Of a DNA stretch of 25,000 bases, positions 1 through 9,064 are shown in pieces. Position numbers and translations under genes: made by a program. Each line of letters begins with the position of its first letter. Positions within the stretch are counted from its first letter, which is position 1. Under the pieces are notes generated by a model. That model worked only from the letters and a program-made list of their open reading frames with translations. It did no database searches and was not told the origin of the DNA. Source of the DNA: Hymenobacter volaticus (GTDB lineage Bacteria; Bacteroidota; Bacteroidia; Cytophagales; Hymenobacteraceae); NCBI RefSeq assembly GCF_022921055.1, contig NZ_CP095061.1, forward strand, positions 1 through 25,000. The letters are read 5' to 3'.

Positions 1-73
1 TAGCTCTATATACGCTTCATAAAAAGGAATTATAAGAAATGTGCAGTTAAACGTGCGTTGTAATGTGCCTGAA

Positions 74-104
74 TTGAAATTCAAATTTTCCTGCTGTACA
101 TTTG
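74..104 (+). promoter_or_regulatory. Bacteroidota-type promoter for the metH riboswitch leader
   Basis: A TTG at 74-76 and TACATTTG at 97-104 are separated by 20 nt. This fits the Bacteroidota primary-sigma consensus (TTG, 17-23 nt, TAnnTTTG). Transcription would begin a few bases downstream, around 109-112, which is where the 5' strand of the riboswitch P1 helix starts, so promoter and riboswitch support each other. It is the only promoter in the window with both boxes in good register. Confidence 0.8.
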
Positions 105-111
105 TTAGGTT

Positions 112-220
112 ACTTATCCAGAAAGACTGAGGGATTGGGCCCTACGACGTCTTGGCAACCTGAGTAAAACAAGGTGCCAACTCCCATTTCGTCCTACTTC
201 TGCGACGGAAGAAGATAAGT
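112..220 (+). ncRNA. SAM-I (S-box) riboswitch upstream of metH
   Basis: The conserved S-box core is readable in order: ACTTATC at 112-118 opens helix P1, then GAGGGATTGGGCCC, then TTGGCAACC, then AAGGTGCCAACTCCC. P1 closes with GATAAGT at 214-220, which is exactly complementary to 112-118. An internal CTTC/GAAG hairpin near 197-212 fits P4. SAM-I riboswitches bind S-adenosylmethionine and shut down methionine synthesis genes when SAM is plentiful. Lying directly upstream of methionine synthase is the expected context. The expression platform lies in 221-293 and appears to act on translation rather than termination. Confidence 0.92.
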
Positions 221-240
221 ACGGAACCTGCACCCGCAGT

Positions 241-290
241 TTTCTCTTTCTGGATGAGCTGGTTCAACGACGGCATTCTGTAAAGAGAAA
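241..290 (+). promoter_or_regulatory. Candidate expression-platform helix masking the metH ribosome-binding region
   Basis: TTTCTCTTT at 241-249 is perfectly complementary to AAAGAGAAA at 282-290, and the purine stretch ends only 3 nt before the metH ATG at 294. A helix here would hide the translation start region. No T-run follows it, so it does not look like an intrinsic terminator. The role in SAM control is inferred from position. Confidence 0.5.
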
Positions 291-293
291 TAT

Positions 294-3200
294 ATGAAAA
301 CCCACTGTCCCGACTCCCCGCTTTACGATATTCTGCAACGGCGCATCCTGGTGCTCGACGGCGCCATGGGCACCATGATTCAGCGGCACCCGCTGGAGGA
401 AGCAGACTTTCGGGGGTCCCGTTTTGCCAACCACCCCAAACCATTGCGGGGCAACAACGACCTGCTCAGCCTGACCCGCCCCGATATTATCAAGGGCATT
501 CACGCCGAGTATTTCGCCGCCGGGGCCGACATGGTGGAAACCAACACGTTTAGTGGTACCACCATCGCGCAGGCCGATTACGGACTCGAGGACATTGTGT
601 ATGAGCTGAACTATGAATCGGCGCGCCTAGCCAAGGAAGCCGCCGACGAGTTTACGGCGCAGAATCCGGCCAAGCCCCGCTTTGTGGCAGGCGCCGTTGG
701 ACCCACCAACCGTACTGCCTCCCTTTCGCCCGACGTGAACCGGCCGGGCTTTCGCGCCGTGACCTTCGATGAGCTGGCCACCGCTTACCACGAGCAGGTG
801 CGCGGCCTTGTTGATGGCGGTTCCGATGCGCTGCTTATCGAAACCATCTTCGATACGCTCAATGCTAAAGCGGCGCTCTACGCGGTGCAGAAGTTCTTCG
901 ACGAAGGTGGCCGGGTGGTACCCGTTATGATTTCGGGCACGATTACCGACGCTTCGGGCCGCACCTTGTCGGGGCAGACAGTGGAAGCTTTCTGGAATTC
1001 TATCCGTCACTTACCGCTGCTGAGCGTGGGCCTAAACTGCGCCCTTGGTGCCGACCAGCTGAAAGTGTACGTGAAGGAGCTCAGCCGCATTGCCGACGTG
1101 CATGTTTCGGCCTACCCCAACGCGGGTCTGCCCAACGCTTTCGGCGGCTACGACGAGTCGGCACAGGAATTTGCGGACGTAGTAGAAAGTTACCTCTCCG
1201 ACCGGCTTGTGACCGTGGTGGGCGGCTGCTGCGGTACCACTCCTCAGCATATAGCCGAGCTAGCCAAGCTGGCGGATAAGTACGAGCCACGCCCTCTGCC
1301 GGAGGTGGCACCCGCTACCCGCCTAAGTGGTCTAGAGCCCTTCGGCATCACCGACGAAAGCCTCTTTGTGAACGTGGGCGAGCGGTGCAATGTGACGGGT
1401 AGCCGCGCGTTTGCCCGCCTCATCCGCACGGGTGCCTACGAGCAAGCCCTACAAGTGGCTCGCGACCAAGTGGAAGGCGGTGCTCAAATTATCGACGTGA
1501 ATATGGACGAAGGCATGCTTGATTCCGAGCAGGCCATGACCACCTTCCTCAACCTGATTGCCTCCGAGCCCGACATTTCACGGGTGCCGGTGATGATCGA
1601 CTCCTCGAAATGGAGCGTACTCGAAGCGGGTCTGAAGTGCGTGCAAGGCAAGAGTATCGTCAACTCTATTTCGCTTAAGGAAGGCGAGGAAGTATTTAAA
1701 GAGCGTGCCCGCACGGTGCGGCAGTACGGTGCGGCCATGGTGGTGATGGCCTTCGACGAGAATGGCCAGGCCGATTCCTACGAGAAGCGCATCGAAATCT
1801 GTAAGCGCAGCTACGACATTCTGGTCAACGAAGTCGGCTTCCCCGCCGAAGACATCATCTTCGACCCCAACATCCTGACCGTGGGCACTGGCATGGAGGA
1901 ACACCGCAACTATGCGCTGGACTTCATTGAATCGGTTCGTTGGATCAAAGCAAACCTGCCCGGCGCCCTCACCAGCGGCGGCGTCAGCAACATCAGCTTC
2001 TCGTACCGCGGCAACGACGTGGTGCGCGAAGCCATGCACTCATCATTTCTGTTCCACGCCATTAAAGCTGGCCTGGATATGGGCATCGTAAACCCGAGCC
2101 AGCTGGCCGTGTACGATGAAGTGCCGAAAGACCTACTGGAATTAGTGGAAGACGTGCTGCTCAACCGTCGCCCCGACGCCACCGAGCGCCTCGTTGACTT
2201 CGCCGAAACGGTGAAGCAGAAAGACAAGGTGGAAGTGGTGGCCGATGCGTGGCGCAGCCTGCCGGTGCAAGAGCGCCTACAGCACGCGCTGGTGCGTGGC
2301 ATCACCGAGTTCATTGACCAAGATACTGAGGAGGTCCGCCAACAAGTAAATCGTCCGCTGGAGGTGATTGAGGGCCCGCTGATGTCCGGTATGAACGTGG
2401 TCGGTGACCTGTTTGGCGCCGGTAAGATGTTCCTGCCGCAGGTAGTGAAATCGGCGCGGGTGATGAAGAAAGCTGTGGCTTACTTGGAGCCCTACCTGCT
2501 GGCCGACAAGCAAGGGTCGGAACGCCAAACGGCGGGTAAGATCTTGCTGGCTACCGTGAAAGGTGACGTGCACGACATCGGCAAAAATATTGTGGGTGTG
2601 GTACTGGCCTGCAACAACTTCGACATTGTGGACTTGGGCGTAATGGTGCCTCTGGAAAGAATTCTGGACGAAGCCGTGAAGCAAGAAGTAGACGTTATCG
2701 GACTAAGCGGCCTGATTACGCCGAGCCTTGATGAGATGGTGTACGTGGCGCAGGAAATGGAGCGGCGCGGTTTGAAGCTGCCCCTGCTCATTGGTGGTGC
2801 TACCACTTCCCGCCTGCACGCTGCCGTGAAGGTGGCGCCCAATTATTCCGGGCCGATGGTGCACGTGAACGATGCGTCGCGCAGTGTGGGAGTTGCTGCT
2901 GGTTTGCTCGGTTCTGCCAAAGACGAATACGCTCGCACTGTGCGCGATGAGTACCGTCAGTTGCGGGAAGACTACGCCGGGCGCCAGCGCGATAAGAACT
3001 ACCTCAGCATCGAGGCTGCCCGCGAAAACGGCTTCAAAGCCGATTGGGAAACCACGCCTATCGTGAAGCCGAACTTCTTGGGCACTCAAACTCTGGAAGA
3101 CTACGACTTGGCCGAGTTAGCCACCTACATCGACTGGACGCCTTTCTTCCAAACTTGGGAGCTGAAAGGGCGCTACCCGCGCATCCTCACCGACGAGAAT

Positions 3201-4007
3201 GTAGGCGAAGCCGCTACCCAACTCTTCAACGATGCGCAAGCCATGCTCAAGCGCATCATCGACGAGAAATTGCTCACGGCTCGCGCCGTAATAGGTTTCT
3301 GGCCCGCCAACACGGTGGACTATGACACGGTGCAGGTGTTCAAAGACGACAGTCGTACCGAAGTAGCTACCGAGTTCTTTACACTGCGTCAGCAGAGCGA
3401 GAAAGCCGCTGGCGTGCCTAACCTAGCTTTCTCCGACTTCGTGGCGCCGCTGGAAACCGGTCGGGCCGACTACATCGGGGGCTTTGCCGTCACGGCGGGT
3501 ATCGGGATTGAGAAGCACCTCGAGAAGTTCGAGGCCGAGCACGACGATTACTCTAGCATCATGATGAAGGCTCTGGCCGACCGTTTGGCCGAGGCCTTTG
3601 CCGAGCGCTTGCACCAGCGCGTGCGGGAAGAGTTCTGGGGCTACGATCCGGCCGAGAATCTTTCCAACGAAGACTTGATTCAGGAGAAGTACAAAGGAGT
3701 GCGTCCGGCGCCCGGCTACCCTGGCTGCCCCGACCACACCGAGAAAATCACGCTTTTCCAGTTGCTCGACGCGGAAAACAAAACCGGTATTCGGCTCACT
3801 GAAAACTTGGCTATGTATCCGGCCTCGTCGGTTAGCGGCTTGTATTATGCGCACCCCGATTCGCGCTATTTCGGCTTAGGCCGGATTGGAGCCGACCAGG
3901 TGGCGGATATTGCGCAGCGCAAGAACATGCCACTGCCGGAGCTAGAGCGTTGGTTGATGCCGAACCTGAATTACGACCCTACATCGGTGCCCGTAACCGC
4001 GCTGTAA
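294..4007 (+). CDS. metH: Cobalamin-dependent methionine synthase (5-methyltetrahydrofolate-homocysteine methyltransferase)
   Basis: This cytosolic enzyme transfers the methyl group of 5-methyltetrahydrofolate through cobalamin to homocysteine, making methionine. The 1237 residues match the full four-module enzyme (about 1227 in E. coli). The homocysteine-binding barrel covers roughly 1-340, with zinc-ligand cysteines at C249 and the GGCCGTT pair C312/C313. The pterin-binding domain (about 355-620) carries [12 protein letters not shown]. The cap and cobalamin domain (about 650-890) has DVHDIGKN, where H760 is the lower axial cobalt ligand. The C-terminal SAM-dependent reactivation domain (about 915-1237) contains [12 protein letters not shown]. 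The ATG at 294 sits 3 nt after a purine-rich stretch and downstream of a SAM-I riboswitch, so the gene should be repressed when SAM is high. metF follows after 142 nt and supplies the methyl donor. There is no sign of damage. Confidence 0.98.
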   Translation: MKTHCPDSPLYDILQRRILVLDGAMGTMIQRHPLEEADFRGSRFANHPKPLRGNNDLLSLTRPDIIKGIHAEYFAAGADMVETNTFSGTTIAQADYGLEDIVYELNYESARLAKEAADEFTAQNPAKPRFVAGAVGPTNRTASLSPDVNRPGFRAVTFDELATAYHEQVRGLVDGGSDALLIETIFDTLNAKAALYAVQKFFDEGGRVVPVMISGTITDASGRTLSGQTVEAFWNSIRHLPLLSVGLNCALGADQLKVYVKELSRIADVHVSAYPNAGLPNAFGGYDESAQEFADVVESYLSDRLVTVVGGCCGTTPQHIAELAKLADKYEPRPLPEVAPATRLSGLEPFGITDESLFVNVGERCNVTGSRAFARLIRTGAYEQALQVARDQVEGGAQIIDVNMDEGMLDSEQAMTTFLNLIASEPDISRVPVMIDSSKWSVLEAGLKCVQGKSIVNSISLKEGEEVFKERARTVRQYGAAMVVMAFDENGQADSYEKRIEICKRSYDILVNEVGFPAEDIIFDPNILTVGTGMEEHRNYALDFIESVRWIKANLPGALTSGGVSNISFSYRGNDVVREAMHSSFLFHAIKAGLDMGIVNPSQLAVYDEVPKDLLELVEDVLLNRRPDATERLVDFAETVKQKDKVEVVADAWRSLPVQERLQHALVRGITEFIDQDTEEVRQQVNRPLEVIEGPLMSGMNVVGDLFGAGKMFLPQVVKSARVMKKAVAYLEPYLLADKQGSERQTAGKILLATVKGDVHDIGKNIVGVVLACNNFDIVDLGVMVPLERILDEAVKQEVDVIGLSGLITPSLDEMVYVAQEMERRGLKLPLLIGGATTSRLHAAVKVAPNYSGPMVHVNDASRSVGVAAGLLGSAKDEYARTVRDEYRQLREDYAGRQRDKNYLSIEAARENGFKADWETTPIVKPNFLGTQTLEDYDLAELATYIDWTPFFQTWELKGRYPRILTDENVGEAATQLFNDAQAMLKRIIDEKLLTARAVIGFWPANTVDYDTVQVFKDDSRTEVATEFFTLRQQSEKAAGVPNLAFSDFVAPLETGRADYIGGFAVTAGIGIEKHLEKFEAEHDDYSSIMMKALADRLAEAFAERLHQRVREEFWGYDPAENLSNEDLIQEKYKGVRPAPGYPGCPDHTEKITLFQLLDAENKTGIRLTENLAMYPASSVSGLYYAHPDSRYFGLGRIGADQVADIAQRKNMPLPELERWLMPNLNYDPTSVPVTAL

Positions 4008-4104
4008 ACTCACGCTTCATATTCCTGCTTTTGCGGCGGGTAATCTTACACCATACTTCTTACTGCGCTTAGCCAACGCTAAGTCCTACGTTATACCCGA
4101 ATTA

Positions 4105-4134
4105 TTCCGCTCTTCCCTACATGGGAGAGCGGAA
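4105..4134 (+). repeat. Stem-loop between metH and metF
   Basis: A 12-bp stem with a single bulged base (TTCCGCTCTTCCC pairing with GGGAGAGCGGAA) encloses a short TACAT loop and ends 15 nt before the metF ATG. No T-run follows on the plus strand. It could attenuate read-through from metH, stabilise the metF 5' end or affect metF translation; the sequence does not decide between these. Confidence 0.5.
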
Positions 4135-4149
4135 AGCGGGGCCCACCCT

Positions 4150-5106
4150 ATGAAAGTAACCGACCATATCACTCGCGCCAACGGCAAAACCCTGTTTTCT
4201 TTCGAGGTATTGCCGCCGCGCAAGGGCGAAAACATCCAGAACCTATTCAGCAATATCGAGCCGCTGATGGAGTTCAAACCCCCGTTCATTGACGTAACGT
4301 ATCACCGCGAGGAATATGTGTACCGGCAGCATCCGAACGGGTTTTTGGAGAAGAAAACGGTGCGTAAGCGCCCGGGTACGGTAGGCATTTGCGCGGCCAT
4401 CAAAAACCGCTTCGATGTTGATACGGTGCCTCACCTTATCTGCGGCGGCTTCTCGAAAGAAGAAACCGAAAACGCCCTCATCGACCTGCACTTCCTTGGT
4501 ATCGATTCGGTACTAGCCTTGCGCGGCGACCCAATCAAATCGGAGGGCACGTTCAAGCCGCACCCCGATGGGCACGCCTTCGCCAGTGACCTGATAGGGC
4601 AGGTGAAGTCGCTGAACCACGGCGAGTACTTGGATGAGAAGCAGGACGACACTTGGGCTACCAATTTCTGCATCGGCACCGCTGGCTACCCCGAAAAGCA
4701 CTTCGAAGCGCCCAACTACGGAGCCGACATCCGCTACCTGCGCCATAAGGTAGACCGGGGCGCCGACTACATCGTCACGCAAATGTTCTTCGACAACGAG
4801 CAGTTCTTTAAGTTCGAGAAGAGCTGCCGCGAGGCCGGTATCACGGTGCCTATCATTCCGGGCCTGAAGCCCCTCACCACCAAGAGCCAACTCACCATGC
4901 TGCCGCGCACGTTCTTCCTGAACCTGCCCGAGCCGCTGGTAGAAGCCATCAGCCAATGCCGCGACAATGATGCCGCTCGGCAAGTCGGCATTGAATGGTG
5001 CATCAATCAGTCCAAGGAATTGATGGCGCATGGCGTACCGAGCTTGCACTACTACAGCATGGGCAAGTCGGAAGCAATTCGGCGGGTAGCGCAAGAACTA
5101 TTCTAG
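4150..5106 (+). CDS. metF: Methylenetetrahydrofolate reductase
   Basis: This flavoenzyme reduces 5,10-methylenetetrahydrofolate to 5-methyltetrahydrofolate, the methyl donor used by the MetH encoded upstream. The 318-residue protein is a single TIM-barrel domain of the usual bacterial length (about 290-320). The N-terminal SFEVLPPRKGE places the catalytic glutamate in the expected position. DVTYHREEY, the LALRGDP loop after the fourth strand, ADYIVTQMFFDN and the IIPGLKPLTT strand are all family landmarks. The ATG at 4150 lies 15 nt after a stem-loop and has no Shine-Dalgarno sequence. metF probably shares transcription with metH, though the 142-nt gap leaves room for separate control. No defects are visible. 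Confidence 0.97.
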   Translation: MKVTDHITRANGKTLFSFEVLPPRKGENIQNLFSNIEPLMEFKPPFIDVTYHREEYVYRQHPNGFLEKKTVRKRPGTVGICAAIKNRFDVDTVPHLICGGFSKEETENALIDLHFLGIDSVLALRGDPIKSEGTFKPHPDGHAFASDLIGQVKSLNHGEYLDEKQDDTWATNFCIGTAGYPEKHFEAPNYGADIRYLRHKVDRGADYIVTQMFFDNEQFFKFEKSCREAGITVPIIPGLKPLTTKSQLTMLPRTFFLNLPEPLVEAISQCRDNDAARQVGIEWCINQSKELMAHGVPSLHYYSMGKSEAIRRVAQELF

Positions 5107-5125
5107 GCTCCTAAGCACACTAATC

Positions 5126-5239
5126 CAGCGCGCCAGACAGTGCGGCGCGGAGAATCTCTTTTAGAGAAGCGGATATTCAATACGAATCTCCACAGTCTCG
5201 TACAAAGAAGCTCTCCGCGCCGCACTGTCTGGCGCGCTG
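5126..5239. repeat. 28-bp perfect inverted repeat (giant hairpin) after metF, possible terminator
   Basis: The arms at 5126-5153 and 5212-5239 are perfectly complementary over 28 bp and GC-rich, with a 58-nt spacer. The spacer contains its own small hairpin (TCTCT, TTT, AGAGA, about 5155-5167). TTTTT at 5240-5244 follows the right arm, so on the plus strand it could terminate metH-metF transcription. It lies 19 nt after the metF stop and 20 nt before the next ATG. Such length and perfection exceed a usual terminator and suggest a dispersed palindromic element. Confidence 0.85.
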
Positions 5240-5259
5240 TTTTTACTTACTACTCCACT

Positions 5260-5739
5260 ATGTCGACTCTTGATGAGCTATTCGTGCGCCTGCGGGAAGC
5301 CACGACCCCCATGGAAATAGAAACCTTGCAGAGCGGCATCTGGCAACTCTGGCTTACCACCGGCGAGCACCTACTAGACAAACACCTGGAAGCAGGCATG
5401 CGCGCCCTGTCAGCGGGCAACTACACGCAGGCCATCACCGATTTCACTACTCTAATTGAACTGCAGCCAACTTATGCCGAAGGTTGGAACAAGCGCGCCA
5501 CGGCGTATTATCTGCGTGGCGAGTACCGCGCTTCTTTAGCCGACATCCGCGAGACGTTGCGCCGGGAGCCTCGCCATTTTGGCGCGCTGTCGGGCTGGGC
5601 CAGTATGTTGCGCACCCTTGCCGACGACCGGGGCCTGCTGCGGGTGTTAGTGAGACTAGAACAGCTTTGTCCTCATTGGCCGGGCATACAAGGGCAACTC
5701 CACGAGTTGCGCAATCGATTGAACGAGTCAGAGGAGTAA
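5260..5739 (+). CDS. Tetratricopeptide repeat protein
   Basis: The protein has 159 residues and consists mainly of TPR helices. Residues about 43-74 (SAGNYTQAITDF ... ELQPTYAE) and 75-108 (RATAYYLRGEYRASLADI ... REPRHFG) are two good repeats, and 109-142 is a weaker third. TPRs are protein-protein interaction scaffolds; no catalytic domain, signal peptide or membrane segment is visible, so the partner cannot be named. The frame is open upstream to a GTG at 5140, but that start would put coding sequence through the right arm of the 28-bp inverted repeat, so the ATG at 5260 is preferred. It is followed by about 250 nt of AT-rich non-coding sequence. A cytoplasmic location is inferred. Confidence 0.8.
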   Translation: MSTLDELFVRLREATTPMEIETLQSGIWQLWLTTGEHLLDKHLEAGMRALSAGNYTQAITDFTTLIELQPTYAEGWNKRATAYYLRGEYRASLADIRETLRREPRHFGALSGWASMLRTLADDRGLLRVLVRLEQLCPHWPGIQGQLHELRNRLNESEE

Positions 5740-5988
5740 TCCACTGGTGTACTATTGTGGGTTGATATAGTATTTGTATATTTCCGGAAATTCGCTTTTC
5801 TGTAGCAATTCTATAGATGCATTGCTTTTGCTTTTTAAATCTGTATACGAGCAAATTACAATGAAAATCAATGAATTTACGCGGCAAAGTGATATGCAAA
5901 TTATTTGTATTTAAACGATAAAAAATTACTCGTTGCAGCGTTTGTTGATTCCCCACAAGCAGTGCAGTGACTTCACCTTACCCATTCT

Positions 5989-6573
5989 ATGAAACACTTG
6001 TATACACTACTGGTAAGCTGTACTATGCTGGCGTTGGCTGCTCCTGCGCAAGCGCAGAAGCAACGCACAACCGAATATGAAAGTGGTATGATAGAGAAAG
6101 GCCAGAAAGTAGGTGTATGGGAATACTATAGCTACACCCGCGACGGCCGCCAAGTATTAGTACAGCGCTACGACCACACTGCTCAAAAGTTGGTATTCTA
6201 CCGGCCCATCGAGGATAAACCGTATGATGTGGAAATAAAGCCGGGAGAGTGGACTCGTACTAATGTGCAGCAGCCCCCACTTTACGTTGGTGGTGAAGCC
6301 GCATTGGCTGCGTATATGAGCAAGCTCACTTACCCGCAGGAAGCGCAGAACCGCAATATTCAGGGCCGCGTCCTGATAGAGTTTGCTATCGATACTTTGG
6401 GCCGCGCTTCGAAACACAAGGTACTGAATGGCATTGGTGGCGGCTGCGACGAAGAAGCATTGCGCCTCAGTCAAAGCATTCCACCGCAATGGATTGCACC
6501 TCGCTTAGCTGGTCGGGCTGTTCCGGTTCTGTATCAATTGCCCTTTACGTTCCGGCTAGAGAAAGCCAAGTAA
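5989..6573 (+). CDS. Secreted protein with TonB C-terminal domain
   Basis: The protein has 194 residues. Residues 1-22 form a signal peptide ending AAPAQAQ. Residues about 30-70 (GMIEKGQKVGVWEYYS ... VLVQRYDH) resemble a MORN/YwqK-type 'GVWEYY' repeat. Residues about 105-192 (YPQEAQNRNIQGRVLIEFAID ... LPFTFRL) form a TonB C-terminal domain. Classical TonB is anchored in the inner membrane and contacts TonB-dependent receptors; this protein lacks a retained anchor and the proline-rich linker, so it is probably a free periplasmic TonB-C protein. Such proteins are common in Bacteroidota and mostly uncharacterised. The ATG at 5989 places the signal peptide correctly. Its own promoter is likely in the AT-rich 249 nt upstream, but no box fits cleanly. 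Confidence 0.85.
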   Translation: MKHLYTLLVSCTMLALAAPAQAQKQRTTEYESGMIEKGQKVGVWEYYSYTRDGRQVLVQRYDHTAQKLVFYRPIEDKPYDVEIKPGEWTRTNVQQPPLYVGGEAALAAYMSKLTYPQEAQNRNIQGRVLIEFAIDTLGRASKHKVLNGIGGGCDEEALRLSQSIPPQWIAPRLAGRAVPVLYQLPFTFRLEKAK

Positions 6574-6699
6574 GAACCGCGTTGGTAGTAGGAGCGGCAG
6601 GATAGAAGCTGAGGGCGAACGACTCTTCTATGCACTCCTCAACATCACTACTGCGTATTGCCGCACACTTTACCTGGTTAGGTTGCGTACATTGGAGCC

Positions 6700-7239
6700 A
6701 TGAAACTGCTCTCTTTGTTCCGCCCACTGGTTATTTCCTGTTTTGGAGCCCTTGTCCTTACCGCCTGCGATTCTACACCGCGCGAGCGGCAGGAAATAGT
6801 ACGCCAGGAAGCCCGCAAACTCGACACTGCTGCCAACCGGGCTGCGGCCAAGCTCCGTGTGGCCGGCCGGCGGGCAGCCCGCTTCGATTCTGTTTCGCGC
6901 GCTCGTACCCGCCAGCCCCTCAACGAAACGGCAACGGCTACGTTCACCAATCAGCTGTTGGGCCGTTATGCTGCCATTGAACAACTGACACCTACCACCG
7001 TTGAACCAGCCTTTGTGCAGTTTATGCAACAGGTGCGGGCCCGGCACCGGCAGTGGACACAGCGCGATTGGGATTATGCCACGGCCATTAGCCGCCGCCT
7101 CAATGCGCAATTCCGCGCTATTCGGCTCGACATCAAAGGCCGCGACGAGTTGCACATCAGAGCTTTGCAAACGGAGTTTACGGCCCTTGAAACACGCCGC
7201 GATGTGAAAGACTTAGGCGAGGCAGTGAAACAACCTTAG
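6700..7239 (+). CDS. Small predicted lipoprotein of unknown function
   Basis: The protein has 179 residues. The N-terminus is a lipoprotein signal peptide with the lipobox LTAC, so C23 would be lipidated and the mature protein tethered to a membrane. The remainder (DSTPRERQEIVRQEARKLD onward) is rich in Arg, Ala, Glu and Gln and looks entirely helical, possibly a coiled coil. No catalytic motif or known domain was recognised. It has the same orientation as the TonB-C gene, 126 nt downstream, and is followed by a GC-rich hairpin at 7263-7283 that probably ends the transcript. Envelope location is supported by the lipobox; function is unknown. Confidence 0.8.
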   Translation: MKLLSLFRPLVISCFGALVLTACDSTPRERQEIVRQEARKLDTAANRAAAKLRVAGRRAARFDSVSRARTRQPLNETATATFTNQLLGRYAAIEQLTPTTVEPAFVQFMQQVRARHRQWTQRDWDYATAISRRLNAQFRAIRLDIKGRDELHIRALQTEFTALETRRDVKDLGEAVKQP

Positions 7240-7262
7240 TAGAAGTAGCTTTTTGTATGCTG

Positions 7263-7283
7263 AGCCCCGCCCTACGCGGGGCT
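7263..7283 (+). terminator. Terminator-like hairpin after the lipoprotein gene
   Basis: AGCCCCGC, a 5-nt CCTAC loop and GCGGGGCT form a perfect 8-bp GC-rich stem 24 nt after the stop codon. The following bases (TCTGCGTTT) are only moderately T-rich, so termination may be partial. Confidence 0.65.
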
Positions 7284-7316
7284 TCTGCGTTTAGGAAGTG
7301 AGGTTAGATATGAAGT

Positions 7317-8855
7317 ATGCTAAGACGAGTTTCAGATTTCAGTCGGGTAATGCTCTTTGCTAGCATTGGGGTGTTAACGGTTTTTGCAGGGCATGCACAA
7401 AATCCATCATCTAGTATCTCGGCAGTTGAAACGGTGCCGGCAGTCAACCAGTGGCTAAGCCCCGGCGACCGACTCCAAGTGCGCCTCATCGCCCAACCCG
7501 GCGTTCAGGCTTCATTTCTTAACGGGCAGCCCCTTGTTGAACTAACTCCGGCTCAGGCGCAAGGCAAGTTTGGGGTATACCAAGGCACCTACGTAGTGCA
7601 GCCCGGCGACACGCTAAACGACCGACGCATTGAGGTGCAAGTTCTGACGCCGGACAGTGTACTGGAAGTCGGATTCAGCGGAAACACCGTCCGGTTTTTG
7701 AATCATAATGAACCCCAGCTCGCCGTAACCCGCAGCGATTTAGCGTACTTAAACTATGGGTTGGGGGAGGACCGGCTGGGTGGCGCCAAGCTTGGTTACC
7801 TTGATTCGTTGGTGGTGCTCCACCTCACAGGCCGTGTGGGCGAACTGTACCGCGTGCAACTCGCGACGGGCCAGCACGCTTGGGTACCACAGAACGTAGT
7901 ACGGTTGCTACCGCCCGGCAACTTTGTGCCTACTTCTCTCACTGGTTCCTGGAGCGTTCAGGGCGACTCACTGTATGACTATGTGCGAGTGCCGCTCAGC
8001 GCAAGGCTTCCTTATCGTACTCAACTACTTGAAAACCCAACGCGGCTAGTGGTGGATGTGTTTGGCGCTACTTCCAATACCAATTGGATAACCCAGCGCA
8101 CGGGTTTGCAGGAGTTAGGAGCCGTTTATTACGAGCAGCCGCAGCCCGATGTGTTTCGGTTGGTACTCCCGTTGCGTCACCGCCAAAGCTGGGGGTACCA
8201 CCTTGGCTACCAGGGCAACACGCTAGTGGTGCAAGTGTCTCGCCCGCCTGCTAAGCTTCGGCTGCGCGGCCTGCTTGTGGCTGTTGATGCGGGCCACGGC
8301 GGTACCAACGTAGGTGCTACGGGAGCCAGTGGCGCCCGGGAGAAAGACCTAACGCTTGCCATTGCCCAGAAGCTACGCCAAGAGTTAGAGCAAGCCGGGG
8401 CCCGTGTAGTAATGACCCGCGAAGCTGATATTAGTGCTGAAATAAGTGACCGGGTAACCCTGCTGCGCCAGCCCCGACCTGCGTTGTTGGTGAGCATCCA
8501 CGTCAACTCAGCGGGCAACACAACCGTGCAGGGGACCAGCGCCTTCTACCGTTATGTGGCGTTTCGGCCACTGGCGGCGGCGCTCTACAAACAGATGCAG
8601 GGTACTGGGCTGGCAGGGTGGGGACTGGTAGGTAATTTCAACTTCGGCCTGAACGGGCCCACTGAATACCCTAATGCGTTAGTGGAAACAGCTTTCGTAT
8701 CCAACCCAGCCGATGAGCAGCGCCTCACAAACCCAGCTTTTCAACAGCAAATGGCGCAGGCCATGACGCGCGGGCTTAAGGTCTTTCTGAAGCAAACTCG
8801 TGCAAAAGGCCCAAAGGGTTGGCTACTAAAACAAGCTGCCTTGGAAGACAAATAA
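7317..8855 (+). CDS. N-acetylmuramoyl-L-alanine amidase (Amidase_3) with AMIN-like region
   Basis: This zinc hydrolase cleaves the bond between muramic acid and the peptide stem in peptidoglycan. The 512-residue protein starts with a signal peptide (about 1-27, ending GHAQ), so it acts in the periplasm. Residues about 155-200 resemble an SH3-like fold (GELYRVQLATGQHAWVP). Residues about 210-310 resemble an AMIN domain (DYVRVPLSARLPYRTQLLE ... TRLVVDVFG), which targets amidases in other bacteria. The catalytic domain spans about 318-492: zinc ligands H327 (VDAGHGG), E342 (REKDLTL) and H395 (SIHVNS), with catalytic E457 (ALVETAFVSN). All key residues are present. It lies alone between a hairpin and a 209-nt gap. 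Family membership is clear; the exact role (cell separation or turnover) is inferred. Confidence 0.92.
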   Translation: MLRRVSDFSRVMLFASIGVLTVFAGHAQNPSSSISAVETVPAVNQWLSPGDRLQVRLIAQPGVQASFLNGQPLVELTPAQAQGKFGVYQGTYVVQPGDTLNDRRIEVQVLTPDSVLEVGFSGNTVRFLNHNEPQLAVTRSDLAYLNYGLGEDRLGGAKLGYLDSLVVLHLTGRVGELYRVQLATGQHAWVPQNVVRLLPPGNFVPTSLTGSWSVQGDSLYDYVRVPLSARLPYRTQLLENPTRLVVDVFGATSNTNWITQRTGLQELGAVYYEQPQPDVFRLVLPLRHRQSWGYHLGYQGNTLVVQVSRPPAKLRLRGLLVAVDAGHGGTNVGATGASGAREKDLTLAIAQKLRQELEQAGARVVMTREADISAEISDRVTLLRQPRPALLVSIHVNSAGNTTVQGTSAFYRYVAFRPLAAALYKQMQGTGLAGWGLVGNFNFGLNGPTEYPNALVETAFVSNPADEQRLTNPAFQQQMAQAMTRGLKVFLKQTRAKGPKGWLLKQAALEDK

Positions 8856-9064
8856 TGCCCTCGGAAGCTGCAATAAGGGTAGGTACACGAAACAAAGGAA
8901 AGCAAGTGTATTAGACTATAGGTTTTTAGCAAAAAATAGTTGGACGTTTAAAAGTATTCGGCGTAAAAGCCGATATCTTCCTCATTCTCAGTTCAGGTAA
9001 ACACTTCTGAATTGCCTCTGAGAAGAGCCGTTCCTACTATCTCTCATCAAACCCACCGCTTCGC

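Noticed and set aside
1578..2039. Long minus-strand open frames inside metH and other genes
   Set aside because: They are opposite to strongly conserved coding sequence and contain no recognisable domain; typical antisense artefacts in GC-rich codon use.
5140..5259. GTG-started N-terminal extension of the TPR protein
   Set aside because: The extension is the translation of the inverted repeat's spacer and right arm and has no protein-like conservation.
5740..5988. TAGTATTTG and TTATTTG motifs as promoter for the TonB-C gene
   Set aside because: Neither fits TAnnTTTG in spacing, and no TTG lies at the right distance.
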